From Saccharofermentans sp. (GTDB lineage: Bacteria; Bacillota; Clostridia; Saccharofermentanales; Saccharofermentanaceae): 64,000 nt of DNA. The translations under genes were made by a program, and so were the position numbers. Position 1 is the first letter of the stretch. Each line of letters opens with the position of its first letter. The DNA is taken from the NCBI GenBank assembly GCA_024684815.1, contig JAIKWL010000026.1, positions 1-64,000 on the forward strand, read 5' to 3'. This document shows, piece by piece, positions 7,019 to 15,187 of the stretch. The notes under the pieces were generated by a model. The model made no database searches. It was given only the letters and a program-made list of their open reading frames with translations, and had not been told where the DNA came from.

Positions 7019-10000
7019 ATGGATTCATTTGATTCATTGCTTTGCGAGTTAAAAGAAAACAGTCTTAATACTTCTCAACAAGGCACATCTTTTGAAGTGC
7101 TTATGAAAAAGTTCTTTATGACTAGCCCGCTGTATTCGGAATTATTCTCTAATGTTTGGCTTTGGAATGAGTTTCCTTATAACGGAGGAAAACATGACTT
7201 CGGAATAGATCTTGTTGCGAAAATGAATGGTATTGATGATTATTGCGCTATTCAATGCAAGTTTTATTCAGAAGAGCATTCCGTTCAGAAGAAAGATGTT
7301 GATACATTCATATCTGCTTCCGGCAAAGAGTTTTTTATTGAAGGACAACCTTTTCGCTATTCTGACAGAATAATTGTATCTACTACAGATAAATGGTCGT
7401 CTATAGCAGAAGAAACAATCGAAGGACAAAGCCCTGCGATTACAAGAATTAGATTAAAAGACCTTAAAGAGTCAGGCATTGATTGGGATAGTTTTAAGCT
7501 TAACAATCTTGACTCAATGAAGAGGGATTCATCTAGGCATGTTAAACCTCATCAAAAGACTGCAATTGATAAGGTAATTAACGGGTTTAAATCGGCAGAT
7601 CGCGGAAAGCTGATTATGGCATGTGGTACGGGAAAAACATACACATCCTTAAAGATTGCAGAAGAACTTACAGAAGGGAAAGGAAACATACTATTTCTTG
7701 TGCCTTCGATTTCTCTGCTTAATCAGACACTACTTGAATGGTCTGCTCAATCTAAGTATAAATTTAGTGTTTTTGCTGTATGTTCTGATCCAAAGGCAAG
7801 TAAAGCTTCTGATGATGGAAATCGGATATCAGACACTATAATTCCTGCAACTACCAATGTTGATAATCTTTGTTCATATTATTCTTTCGGCTGGAAGGAT
7901 ACTCAGTTTAAACTGTTCTTTTCAACATATCAATCTATTGAGGTTATTCATAATTTTCAAAAACAAACAGGCATAGTTTTTGACCTTGTTATTTGTGATG
8001 AAGCTCATCGTACTACTGGTGTTACCCTTGCTGATGAAGATGAAAGCAATTTCGTTAAGGTTCATGATAATGATTATTTGAAGGCAAATAAAAGGCTTTA
8101 TATGACTGCAACACCAAGAATATATGGTGATGAAAGTAAAGCTAAAGCAAATGAAGCAAGCGCTATTCTTTGTTCTATGGATGATGAAGAAACGTATGGC
8201 AAGGAATTCTATAGGCTTGGCTTTGCAGATGCAGTATCTCTTGGACTCCTTTCAGATTATAAGGTCGTTGTTCTTGCTGTTGATGAAAAATATGTTAGCA
8301 GAGCTCTTCAGGGATTGTTGACAGACTCAAGTAGCGAACTTGTTCTGGATGATGCTGTCAAAATAATGGGGTGCCTTAATGGATTATCAAAAAGAACGCT
8401 ATTTGAAGGAGAAAAAAGCTATTTTGAAAATGATCCAACTCCGATGAAACGAGCTGTTGCATTTAGTAGTAGCATTAAAGCATCTAAAAAGTTTGTTGAA
8501 ATGTTTGGCCAAATTCAAGATGAGCTTAAGCTTTACGGAGAGGATGATTCATTAGTTACAGTTGAGTTGGCTCATGTTGATGGAACGAATAATGCTCTTT
8601 TTCGCAAGGAAAAAATAGATTGGTTGAAAGATAATATAGCTGATAATAAATGTCGAGTATTATCCAATGCAAGATGCTTGTCCGAAGGTATTGATGTTCC
8701 GGCTCTTGATTCTGTTATTTTCTTAAATCCTAGAAACTCTATTGTTGACATAATACAGTCTGTGGGAAGAGTAATGAGAAAGGCAGAAAATAAGCAGTAT
8801 GGGTATATTATTCTTCCAATCGGTATACCTGCTGGTATGGAGCCGGAAGAAGCTCTTAAAGACAACAAGAGATATAAGATAGTATGGGATGTTTTGCAAG
8901 CTCTTAGGGCTCATGATGATAGATTTAATAATACGATTAATAAAATAGATTTAAACAGGAAAAAACCAGACAATATCTCAATAATTGGTGTGTCTGGTGG
9001 ATATGGTGATGAGGATGATTCTTCAAACTCAAATCGTTCGTATCGTAATATTGAGTATCGTTTTGAGGATTTGCAACAATGGAAAGAGAGTATTTACGCA
9101 AAAATAGTTAAAAAATGTGGTTCTCGAAGATATTGGGCTGATTGGGCTAAAGACGTTGCTGATATAGCTAATCGTCATATTGAGGAGATAAAAACATTAA
9201 TTAAAAAACCGGATATTAAGCCAAAATTCAAAGAGTTTTTGTTTGCTCTTAGGCAGAATTTGAATTCGTCAATAAAAGAGTCTGATGCTATTGAAATGTT
9301 GGCAGAACATATGATTACAAAGCCTGTATTTGATGCTTTGTTCGAGGATTATGAATTTGTTAAAACAAATCCAGTGTCTTTAATAATGCAGGATATGTTG
9401 ACTATTCTTGATGAAAAGGCTTTGGATAAGGAACAGGAAACACTTGATAAATTCTATTCAAGTGTTAGAGAACGTGCTAAAGGTATAGATAATGCAGAAG
9501 GCAAGCAACGCATTATTATTGAATTGTATGAGCAGTTTTTTAAAAATGCCCTGCCAAAGCAAGTTGAGAAGCTTGGTATAGTATACACTCCCGTAGAAGT
9601 GGTTGATTTCATAATTAATAGTGTAAATGACATCCTTGTTGAAAAGTTTGGTAAAAGCATTAACGATAAAGATGTTCATATTCTCGATCCTTTTACTGGA
9701 ACAGGAACTTTTATCGTTCAGTTACTTAGAAGTGGTTTGATAAGTGCAGATAATTTGTTATACAAGTACACTAATGAAATCCATGCAAATGAAATAGTTT
9801 TGTTGGCTTATTATATTGCTGCTATAAATATTGAAGAATCATTCCACGATCTCATGCAAAGTGAAGAATACATACCATTTGAAGGTATTGTGTTGACTGA
9901 TACTTTTGCTATGACTGAGAAACAGAAGGCTAAAGCGTCTTCAGGCGGTTCGGAAGTTTTATCTCATATATTTGCTAAGAATTCTGAGAGAGCAGAAAAA

Positions 10001-11854
10001 CAATTGAATGCGCCAATTACCGTTATTATTGGTAATCCGCCTTATTCTGTTGGTCAAAAATCTGCTAATGACAACAATCAGAATACTACTTATGAGTTTT
10101 TGGATAAATCAATTGCTGACACATATGGAGCAAAATCCGTTTCGGATAATACGCGCGCTGTATATGATACATATATAAAAGCTTTTAGATGGGCAACTGA
10201 TCGATTGGGAGATAATGGTGTTATCGGATTTGTCACAAATGGCGCTTATCTCGATAGTGTTGCACTTGACGGATTTCGTCAATGTTTAATTGAAGAGTTT
10301 AATTATATATATGTCTTTAATCTTAGGGGAAATCAGAGGACGCAGGGTGAAGTTTCTCGTAAGGAAGGCGGAAAAATATTCGGATCAGGTTCTAGAACCC
10401 CTGTTGCAATTACTTTATTAATTAAGAAAAAGGGTGTTAAAAAAGAAGGGAAAATCAATTACCACGATATAGGTGAATACTTATCTCGAGAACAAAAATT
10501 ATCAATTATCTCGGAATTTGGAAGCATAAAGAACATTTCTTGGAAATCTATTACTCCGAATGATAATAATGATTGGATTAATCAGCGAAATCAATCTTAC
10601 ATTGCATTTACTGCTCTTGGAGACAAGAAAAGAAGTGAAGCTATCAGTGTGTTTTCTGAAAACTATGCAATAGGATTAAGTTCCAATAGAGACACTTGGG
10701 TTATTGGGTTTGATAAAGAAACGACATTTGAAAACTCGACACGTATGATTAACAACTATAACGCTGAAAGGGAGCGTTGTTATCCAGAATACGAAAGACA
10801 GTTGAACTCTGGTGTTGTCTTGCAGGGTTCAAAGCCTAGAGAAACATTTTTGACTAATTTAGTTCATCGCGACTCGAAAAATGTAAGTTGGTCTAGAGGC
10901 TTACTAAAACGTCTATGCAACAATGAAATAATTGAACCCAAAGAAGATATGAGAGCTATCTTATATCGTCCGTTCTGTAAGAAATGGCTTTCATATGACA
11001 AGCATATAATAGAATATCCTTCTTGCTGGGATAATATTTTCCCGGAAACGACTTCTGAAAACATTGTCATATGTGTAATGGGAAGTGGAAGTACAAAAGG
11101 TTTTTCTACTATTATCTCTAACTGTATAGAAGATTATCAGCTATTGTTTAACGCACAATGTTATCCATTATACATGTATGACAAAGCTGAAAGCCAAACT
11201 AATAAGAAGCAGTTATCATTTTTTGATGGATTATCCGAAGCTACCTCTTATAAGAAAAGATATGCAATTTCTGATGCTATTTTCGGCGAATTCAAAGAAA
11301 AGTACGGAAATAAAATTTCTAAAGAAGATATATTCTATTATCTCTATGCGATTCTTCATTGCAAAGAATACATATCTACTTATGAGGATAATTTGTTGAA
11401 AGAAATGGTTAGAATTCCAATGCTCAATAAATTTCCTAAATACGTTGAAATCGGCAAGAAATTGGCTGATTTGCATCTTAATTACGACAAATTTGATGAT
11501 TTAGATATTTCTGATCTTCAGATTTCTATCACTAAAGAGAATTACACAGTGAATAAGATGCACTTTAAGAAGAATGGTAAAGATAGTGACAAGAGTACCA
11601 TTATTTTTAATGATTACATTACTATAAGCAATATTCCAGAAAGAGCATATGATTATGTTGTTAATGGAAGACCTGCTATTGAATGGATTATGGAGAGTTA
11701 TCGTATCAAAACTGATAAAGATACTGGTATTGTTGATAACCCCAATAAATATGGAGATGAAAAGTATATTTTCAATCTGCTCCTATCTTCAATTAATGTA
11801 AGTCTAAAAACTCTTGATTTGATAGAAAGTATGCCGGAGTACAAAGAAATCTAA
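7019..11854 (+). CDS. Type ISP restriction-modification enzyme (single polypeptide)
   Basis: The 1611-residue chain has the full LlaGI/LlaBIII-type order. An Mrr-like nuclease comes first, with D60, D64 and Q79-x-K81 (GIDL...AIQCK). A superfamily 2 helicase-translocase follows, with Walker A ACGTGKT (201-207), DEAH (327-330), TATPR and the motif VI region QSVGRVMRK. Then comes an N6-adenine methyltransferase with motif I DPFTGTGTF (from residue 890) and motif IV NPPY (from 1006). The last 500 or so residues should be the target recognition domain. Such enzymes modify one strand of a recognition site and cut unmodified DNA after translocation, so no separate specificity or methylase subunit is needed. 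Length agrees with the family (about 1580). AGGAGA precedes the ATG. It is the element's cargo and may defend the host or stabilise the element. Confidence 0.9.
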   Translation: MDSFDSLLCELKENSLNTSQQGTSFEVLMKKFFMTSPLYSELFSNVWLWNEFPYNGGKHDFGIDLVAKMNGIDDYCAIQCKFYSEEHSVQKKDVDTFISASGKEFFIEGQPFRYSDRIIVSTTDKWSSIAEETIEGQSPAITRIRLKDLKESGIDWDSFKLNNLDSMKRDSSRHVKPHQKTAIDKVINGFKSADRGKLIMACGTGKTYTSLKIAEELTEGKGNILFLVPSISLLNQTLLEWSAQSKYKFSVFAVCSDPKASKASDDGNRISDTIIPATTNVDNLCSYYSFGWKDTQFKLFFSTYQSIEVIHNFQKQTGIVFDLVICDEAHRTTGVTLADEDESNFVKVHDNDYLKANKRLYMTATPRIYGDESKAKANEASAILCSMDDEETYGKEFYRLGFADAVSLGLLSDYKVVVLAVDEKYVSRALQGLLTDSSSELVLDDAVKIMGCLNGLSKRTLFEGEKSYFENDPTPMKRAVAFSSSIKASKKFVEMFGQIQDELKLYGEDDSLVTVELAHVDGTNNALFRKEKIDWLKDNIADNKCRVLSNARCLSEGIDVPALDSVIFLNPRNSIVDIIQSVGRVMRKAENKQYGYIILPIGIPAGMEPEEALKDNKRYKIVWDVLQALRAHDDRFNNTINKIDLNRKKPDNISIIGVSGGYGDEDDSSNSNRSYRNIEYRFEDLQQWKESIYAKIVKKCGSRRYWADWAKDVADIANRHIEEIKTLIKKPDIKPKFKEFLFALRQNLNSSIKESDAIEMLAEHMITKPVFDALFEDYEFVKTNPVSLIMQDMLTILDEKALDKEQETLDKFYSSVRERAKGIDNAEGKQRIIIELYEQFFKNALPKQVEKLGIVYTPVEVVDFIINSVNDILVEKFGKSINDKDVHILDPFTGTGTFIVQLLRSGLISADNLLYKYTNEIHANEIVLLAYYIAAINIEESFHDLMQSEEYIPFEGIVLTDTFAMTEKQKAKASSGGSEVLSHIFAKNSERAEKQLNAPITVIIGNPPYSVGQKSANDNNQNTTYEFLDKSIADTYGAKSVSDNTRAVYDTYIKAFRWATDRLGDNGVIGFVTNGAYLDSVALDGFRQCLIEEFNYIYVFNLRGNQRTQGEVSRKEGGKIFGSGSRTPVAITLLIKKKGVKKEGKINYHDIGEYLSREQKLSIISEFGSIKNISWKSITPNDNNDWINQRNQSYIAFTALGDKKRSEAISVFSENYAIGLSSNRDTWVIGFDKETTFENSTRMINNYNAERERCYPEYERQLNSGVVLQGSKPRETFLTNLVHRDSKNVSWSRGLLKRLCNNEIIEPKEDMRAILYRPFCKKWLSYDKHIIEYPSCWDNIFPETTSENIVICVMGSGSTKGFSTIISNCIEDYQLLFNAQCYPLYMYDKAESQTNKKQLSFFDGLSEATSYKKRYAISDAIFGEFKEKYGNKISKEDIFYYLYAILHCKEYISTYEDNLLKEMVRIPMLNKFPKYVEIGKKLADLHLNYDKFDDLDISDLQISITKENYTVNKMHFKKNGKDSDKSTIIFNDYITISNIPERAYDYVVNGRPAIEWIMESYRIKTDKDTGIVDNPNKYGDEKYIFNLLLSSINVSLKTLDLIESMPEYKEI

Positions 11855-11870
11855 CCGGAGGAGACTTGTT

Positions 11871-12038
11871 ATGCCTCAGAATAAAAAAGAATACAAAATG
11901 CTCAATTGCAAGATTGATAAGCCTATAGCTGATGAACTCGATAAGTTTACAACAGAAACTGGATTGACAAAAACCGCAACTGTAGAAAAAGCATTGAAGA
12001 TGTATATTTCTCAGTTCAAAGAAACAGGAAAGATTTAA
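11871..12038 (+). CDS. Ribbon-helix-helix (CopG/Arc-like) small protein, 55 aa
   Basis: A 55-residue protein with GGAGGAG seven bases before the ATG, 16 bases after the restriction enzyme stop. The segment KMLNCKIDKPIADELDKF followed by TGLTKTATVEKALKMYI has the strand-helix-turn-helix pattern of Arc/CopG DNA-binding proteins. It probably binds DNA as a dimer, perhaps to control the restriction enzyme or the integrase on either side of it. It could also serve as an excision factor, but that is speculation. Confidence 0.75.
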   Translation: MPQNKKEYKMLNCKIDKPIADELDKFTTETGLTKTATVEKALKMYISQFKETGKI

Positions 12039-12108
12039 CTTATATTCTTTCATCATAGTAGTTAAACGATAAAGTACTTATAGCTGTTCGATAAACAGAG
12101 GTTTTGAT

Positions 12109-13521
12109 ATGGCAGAACGAAAAATAAGGAGAGATCCTAAAGGGAGAATATTACAACGAGGTGAAACCTATGATTCTAAAACTGGGCGTTATAGATATTC
12201 GCGCACTATAAACGGCACTAGAATTGAAAAGTATTCATGGACACTAACCGCTCATGACCCTATTCCTAGTGGTACGAAACAAAAAAAAGGTGAATCTTTA
12301 AGAGAAATAGAAGATAGGATTGAAAGAGATAGATTAAATGGAATTTCTGCGTCAGGTGGAGATATGACAGTTCTTACCCTACTTGAACGTTGGGTTGAAC
12401 TTCAGAATCCTAAGGTGCGTGAGACAACTAGAAAAGGTTATAATACACAGCTAAATTATCTTAGTAATAAGAATAATAAGCTTGCCTATGCAATGGCGAA
12501 GACCAAGATACGTGATGTTAAAGCATTACCTGCAGAAGAGTGGTTTCTAAGACTTCATAAGGAGGACGGCAGGAGTTATTCGTCTCTTCATACATTAAAA
12601 GGAATGCTAAAACAAGCTTTTACACTTGCGAAGAAAAGCAGCTGGATAGACAATAATCCTTTCGATTTCAGCATGACTAAAAAAGCTTATGGTGGTACTA
12701 AAACACGAGATGCTATTAGCAGAGCTGACATGAGAAGATTTCTCGACTTTGTACAAACCCATAAGAAATTTAAGAAATACTATGATGGAATCTATATTTT
12801 GTTTAATACTGGATTGCGTATATCTGAATTCTGTGGATTGAATGCCGAAGATATAGACTTTGACGAACATGTTATTCATGTTAGATGGCAATTAGAGCGA
12901 GTGTGGGTATCAAAAAAAGGTGGAAAAATAAACGAAAAGACAGGTAAACCGGAAGGGAAACTACTGTCTTATATAGAGCGCCCTAAAACTGAGAACGGTA
13001 TTAGAGATATTCCTATGTTGCCTGACGTTGAAAAAGCCTTCAGGAATGTAATTAAGAATAGGCCTAAAATTGAAGAAACAACTGTTTGGGATGAAACACA
13101 TCAGTATTCAAAAACAGGATTTTTATGGATCGACAAAGATGGTAATTATGAAGTTTCACAGCATTGGCAGAATCATATAAGAGGTGCTAGAAATAGGTAT
13201 AATGAACTATTCAAAGATGAACTGCCCCCTATCAGTCCGCATGTTATTAGACATACATTTTGTTCCAATTGTGCCGGTTCTGGTATGAGCCCCAAAACTC
13301 TACAAGTAATTATGGGGCATAGTAGTATCGAGTTCACACTGAATGTATATACTCATATTGAAGCTGGCGATGTTAAAAGGAATTTCTTTTCTTTTATGAA
13401 TTCTTCAAACTATGATTTGTGTGGTTATAACAGAATCCCTGATATTGTATCACCTGATGATGATGTCGATATTGATGAGGGAGAAGTGAACTATGAAGAG
13501 GCTATAGATGACGATGATTAA
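12109..13521 (+). CDS. Tyrosine recombinase / integrase (Tn916-like)
   Basis: All catalytic residues are present: R237 (NTGLRISEF), K293 (RPKTENGIRDIP), H378-x-x-R381 (HVIRHTF), H404 (MGHSS) and nucleophile Y414 (NVYTHI). Residues 1-80 form an N-terminal arm-binding region, and about 85-200 the core-binding SAM-like domain (WVELQNPKVRETTRKGY). The last 45 residues are an unusual acidic tail ending in DDDD. It sits beside the right end, as integrases of site-specific elements do, and should act on the 12-bp core in the LMW-PTP gene. AGAGG precedes the ATG. No classical excisionase gene is obvious. Confidence 0.92.
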   Translation: MAERKIRRDPKGRILQRGETYDSKTGRYRYSRTINGTRIEKYSWTLTAHDPIPSGTKQKKGESLREIEDRIERDRLNGISASGGDMTVLTLLERWVELQNPKVRETTRKGYNTQLNYLSNKNNKLAYAMAKTKIRDVKALPAEEWFLRLHKEDGRSYSSLHTLKGMLKQAFTLAKKSSWIDNNPFDFSMTKKAYGGTKTRDAISRADMRRFLDFVQTHKKFKKYYDGIYILFNTGLRISEFCGLNAEDIDFDEHVIHVRWQLERVWVSKKGGKINEKTGKPEGKLLSYIERPKTENGIRDIPMLPDVEKAFRNVIKNRPKIEETTVWDETHQYSKTGFLWIDKDGNYEVSQHWQNHIRGARNRYNELFKDELPPISPHVIRHTFCSNCAGSGMSPKTLQVIMGHSSIEFTLNVYTHIEAGDVKRNFFSFMNSSNYDLCGYNRIPDIVSPDDDVDIDEGEVNYEEAIDDDD

Positions 13522-13548
13522 TGCTTACTGTGTTATTGAAATTTTAAA

Positions 13549-13581
13549 TAACACACTTTATAACATAATAGACCTAACACA
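13549..13581 (+). repeat. Candidate integrase arm-type sites, right end
   Basis: TAACACACTT (13549-13558), TAACATAAT (13561-13569) and TAACACAAAA (from 13575) repeat at 12- and 14-base steps in the same orientation as the left-end copies at 942 and 954. They lie between the integrase stop and the attR core. The first also forms the right arm of a small dyad with TGTGTTATT (13529-13537). Confidence 0.5.
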
Positions 13582-13628
13582 AAATCTGCTCGTTTACGAG
13601 TTTTTTCGTAAAAGACAGGATTTGTTAG
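13574..13628 (+). terminator. Long imperfect hairpin after the integrase
   Basis: CTAACA...AAATCTG pairs with CAGGATTTGTTAG (two bulges), enclosing TTTACGA / TCGTAAA with a T-rich loop. It could stop transcription of the integrase gene before the phosphatase, or form part of the attachment region. The present copy of the phosphatase gene may depend on how leaky it is. Confidence 0.4.
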
Positions 13629-13698
13629 CGGCAAGGAAAATCGTGTTAAATTCGGGATTTTTGATTGAAAATTCTCATAAACGAAAGGATTTTCAAGT

Positions 13699-14160
13699 AT
13701 GATAAAAGTACTATTTGTATGCCACGGCAATATATGCCGGTCAACGATGGCGCAGTGTATGTTCCAGTATATGGTCAATAAAAAGGGCCTGGCTGATAGA
13801 TTCTATATTGATTCTGCCGCAACGAGCCGGGAAGAGATCGGCAACGGTCCGCATTACGGGACGGTGAGCAAGCTCCGTTCTGTCGGGATCCCGGTGATCC
13901 CCCACCGCGCAAGGCAGATGACAAGAAGCGATTACGACAATTACGATTATCTTATAGGAATGGATTCTTATAACATCTCGAACATGACGCGTATCGCAGG
14001 AGGCGATCCTGATAAGAAGATCTATCAGTGCCTGCAGTTTGCGGGAAGCAGCAGGAGTATTGCCGACCCGTGGTATACGGATAACTTTGATGAGACTTAT
14101 GACGATCTTAAAGAGGGTCTTGGAGCATTCATGAAGTATCTCACAGATGAAGTGTTGTAA
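13699..14160 (+). CDS. Low-molecular-weight protein tyrosine phosphatase (restored copy)
   Basis: A full-length 153-residue LMW-PTP: P-loop C8-x5-R14-S15 (CHGNICRS) and the DPWY aspartate loop at 123-126. It removes phosphate from protein tyrosine or, in some members, arginine; arsenate reductase relatives share this fold. The first 12 codons, the ribosome site (AAAGGA) and everything upstream come from the inserted element; the remainder is host sequence. The element thus rebuilt the gene but changed its upstream control. The old start is left at 852. Confidence 0.9.
   Translation: MIKVLFVCHGNICRSTMAQCMFQYMVNKKGLADRFYIDSAATSREEIGNGPHYGTVSKLRSVGIPVIPHRARQMTRSDYDNYDYLIGMDSYNISNMTRIAGGDPDKKIYQCLQFAGSSRSIADPWYTDNFDETYDDLKEGLGAFMKYLTDEVL
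13723..13734 (+). other. attR core (12 bp)
   Basis: CACGGCAATATA within the start of the intact phosphatase gene, identical to 876-887. To its left is element DNA; to its right the host phosphatase reading frame continues (TGCCGGTCAACG). Confidence 0.8.
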
Positions 14161-14189
14161 TTGATGTTGTTCTGTGTTTTCCTATTCGT

Positions 14190-15158
14190 ATGATACTCGT
14201 TTACTATCTGATAACAGTCAATCTGGCCGCCTTTATACTCTACGGGGCTGACAAGGCAAGGGCAAAGAGAGGTGCCAGGAGGATTCCCGAAAGGAACCTT
14301 CTTTTCTGGGCATGGATCGGCGGAAGCCTCGGTTCTCTGCTCGGCATGAGAATATTCCATCATAAGACTTTAAAGCCAAGATTCTTTATAACTGTGCCTG
14401 CCCTTCTGGTCGCACAGTTAGTTCTTATTGGTCTTTGTCTGTATCAGAACTACCATCTGGTTACGACGGAGTATCAGGCTGATATCGGACTTGAAGAAGA
14501 GATCACGATCGTACAGATATCTGATCTGCATAATCAGTTTTTCGGATTAAAACAGTCGTCACTGCTTAAGAAGATAAAGGAAGCCTCCCCGGACATGATA
14601 GTTGTAACAGGAGATGTAGTTGACGGTCATCACACATCGTATCCTATAGCGCTCGACTTCATCAAAGGTGCGGTCAAGATCGCTCCTGTCTATTATATTA
14701 CGGGCAATCACGAGGCTTACCTGGAGGGCGAAAAGCTCGATGATTTCTTTGATGAGATGCGCTCTTTGGGTGTGGTTATCCTTGATGACACATACATTGA
14801 GACTGACGGATATATACTTGCCGGAATAAAGGACTCTTCGCTTGCCTCATTCAATGCATACGGGGCATTTGATGACAGCAAACCCGTCATTCTTCTGGCA
14901 CATGAACCACAGTATCAGGACCTTTACAGATCCCTCGGAGCTGATCTTGTGCTGACAGGTCACCGTCACGGCGGTCAGTTCATCATTCCCGGAGCCGGAG
15001 GATTTATATCTCCCGAATTCGAGTTCTTCCCCGGAATGTATGAAGGCATTCACGATATTGACGGCATGAAGCTCGTGATCTCAAGAGGCCTGGGCAACAG
15101 CGTGATACCTTTAAGGATCAATAACTGTCCTGAAGTTGTTGTCGTTAAGGTGTGTTAA
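14190..15158 (+). CDS. DUF1294 membrane domain fused to a metallophosphoesterase
   Basis: Residues 1-85 match the small membrane family DUF1294 (DKARAKRGARRIPE, then WIGGSLGSLLGMRIFHHKT and a hydrophobic helix). Residues from about 105 are a calcineurin-like phosphoesterase of the YkuE type, with all metal ligands: D112-x-H114 (SDLHNQ), D142 (GDVVDG), N173-H174 (GNHE), the HEPQ histidine and GHRHGG. The enzyme domain should lie on one face of the membrane, anchored by the DUF1294 helices. YkuE-like enzymes act on small phosphoesters or cell-wall lipid intermediates; the substrate here is unknown. It begins 29 bases after the phosphatase stop and may share its transcript. Confidence 0.85.
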   Translation: MILVYYLITVNLAAFILYGADKARAKRGARRIPERNLLFWAWIGGSLGSLLGMRIFHHKTLKPRFFITVPALLVAQLVLIGLCLYQNYHLVTTEYQADIGLEEEITIVQISDLHNQFFGLKQSSLLKKIKEASPDMIVVTGDVVDGHHTSYPIALDFIKGAVKIAPVYYITGNHEAYLEGEKLDDFFDEMRSLGVVILDDTYIETDGYILAGIKDSSLASFNAYGAFDDSKPVILLAHEPQYQDLYRSLGADLVLTGHRHGGQFIIPGAGGFISPEFEFFPGMYEGIHDIDGMKLVISRGLGNSVIPLRINNCPEVVVVKVC

Positions 15159-15187
15159 ATGTCAAAGAAATCTGCTAATATTCTCTT

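Larger units (their letters stand above)
876..13734 (+). mobile_element. Integrative mobilizable element (about 12.9 kb) inserted in an LMW-PTP gene
   Basis: Bounded by the 12-bp core repeats at 876-887 and 13723-13734. It carries an integrase (12109-13521) next to the right end, a MOBV relaxase (4574-5560), an SF3 helicase (2545-4215) with iterons upstream, and a Type ISP restriction-modification enzyme as cargo. Base composition is clearly more AT-rich than the flanking host genes, and several of its genes have no recognisable family. There are no type IV secretion genes, phage structural genes or transposases, so it should depend on a co-resident conjugative element for transfer. The label rests on gene content and the junctions; excision has not been seen. 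Confidence 0.85.

Noticed and set aside
7019..11854. Type III restriction or Type I HsdR subunit
   Set aside because: The methylase motifs DPFTGTGTF and NPPY lie in the same chain after the helicase, the Type ISP order; no separate mod or hsdS gene is present.
876..13734. Prophage or complete conjugative element
   Set aside because: There are no capsid, tail, terminase or lysis genes and no VirB4/VirD4-type transfer genes.
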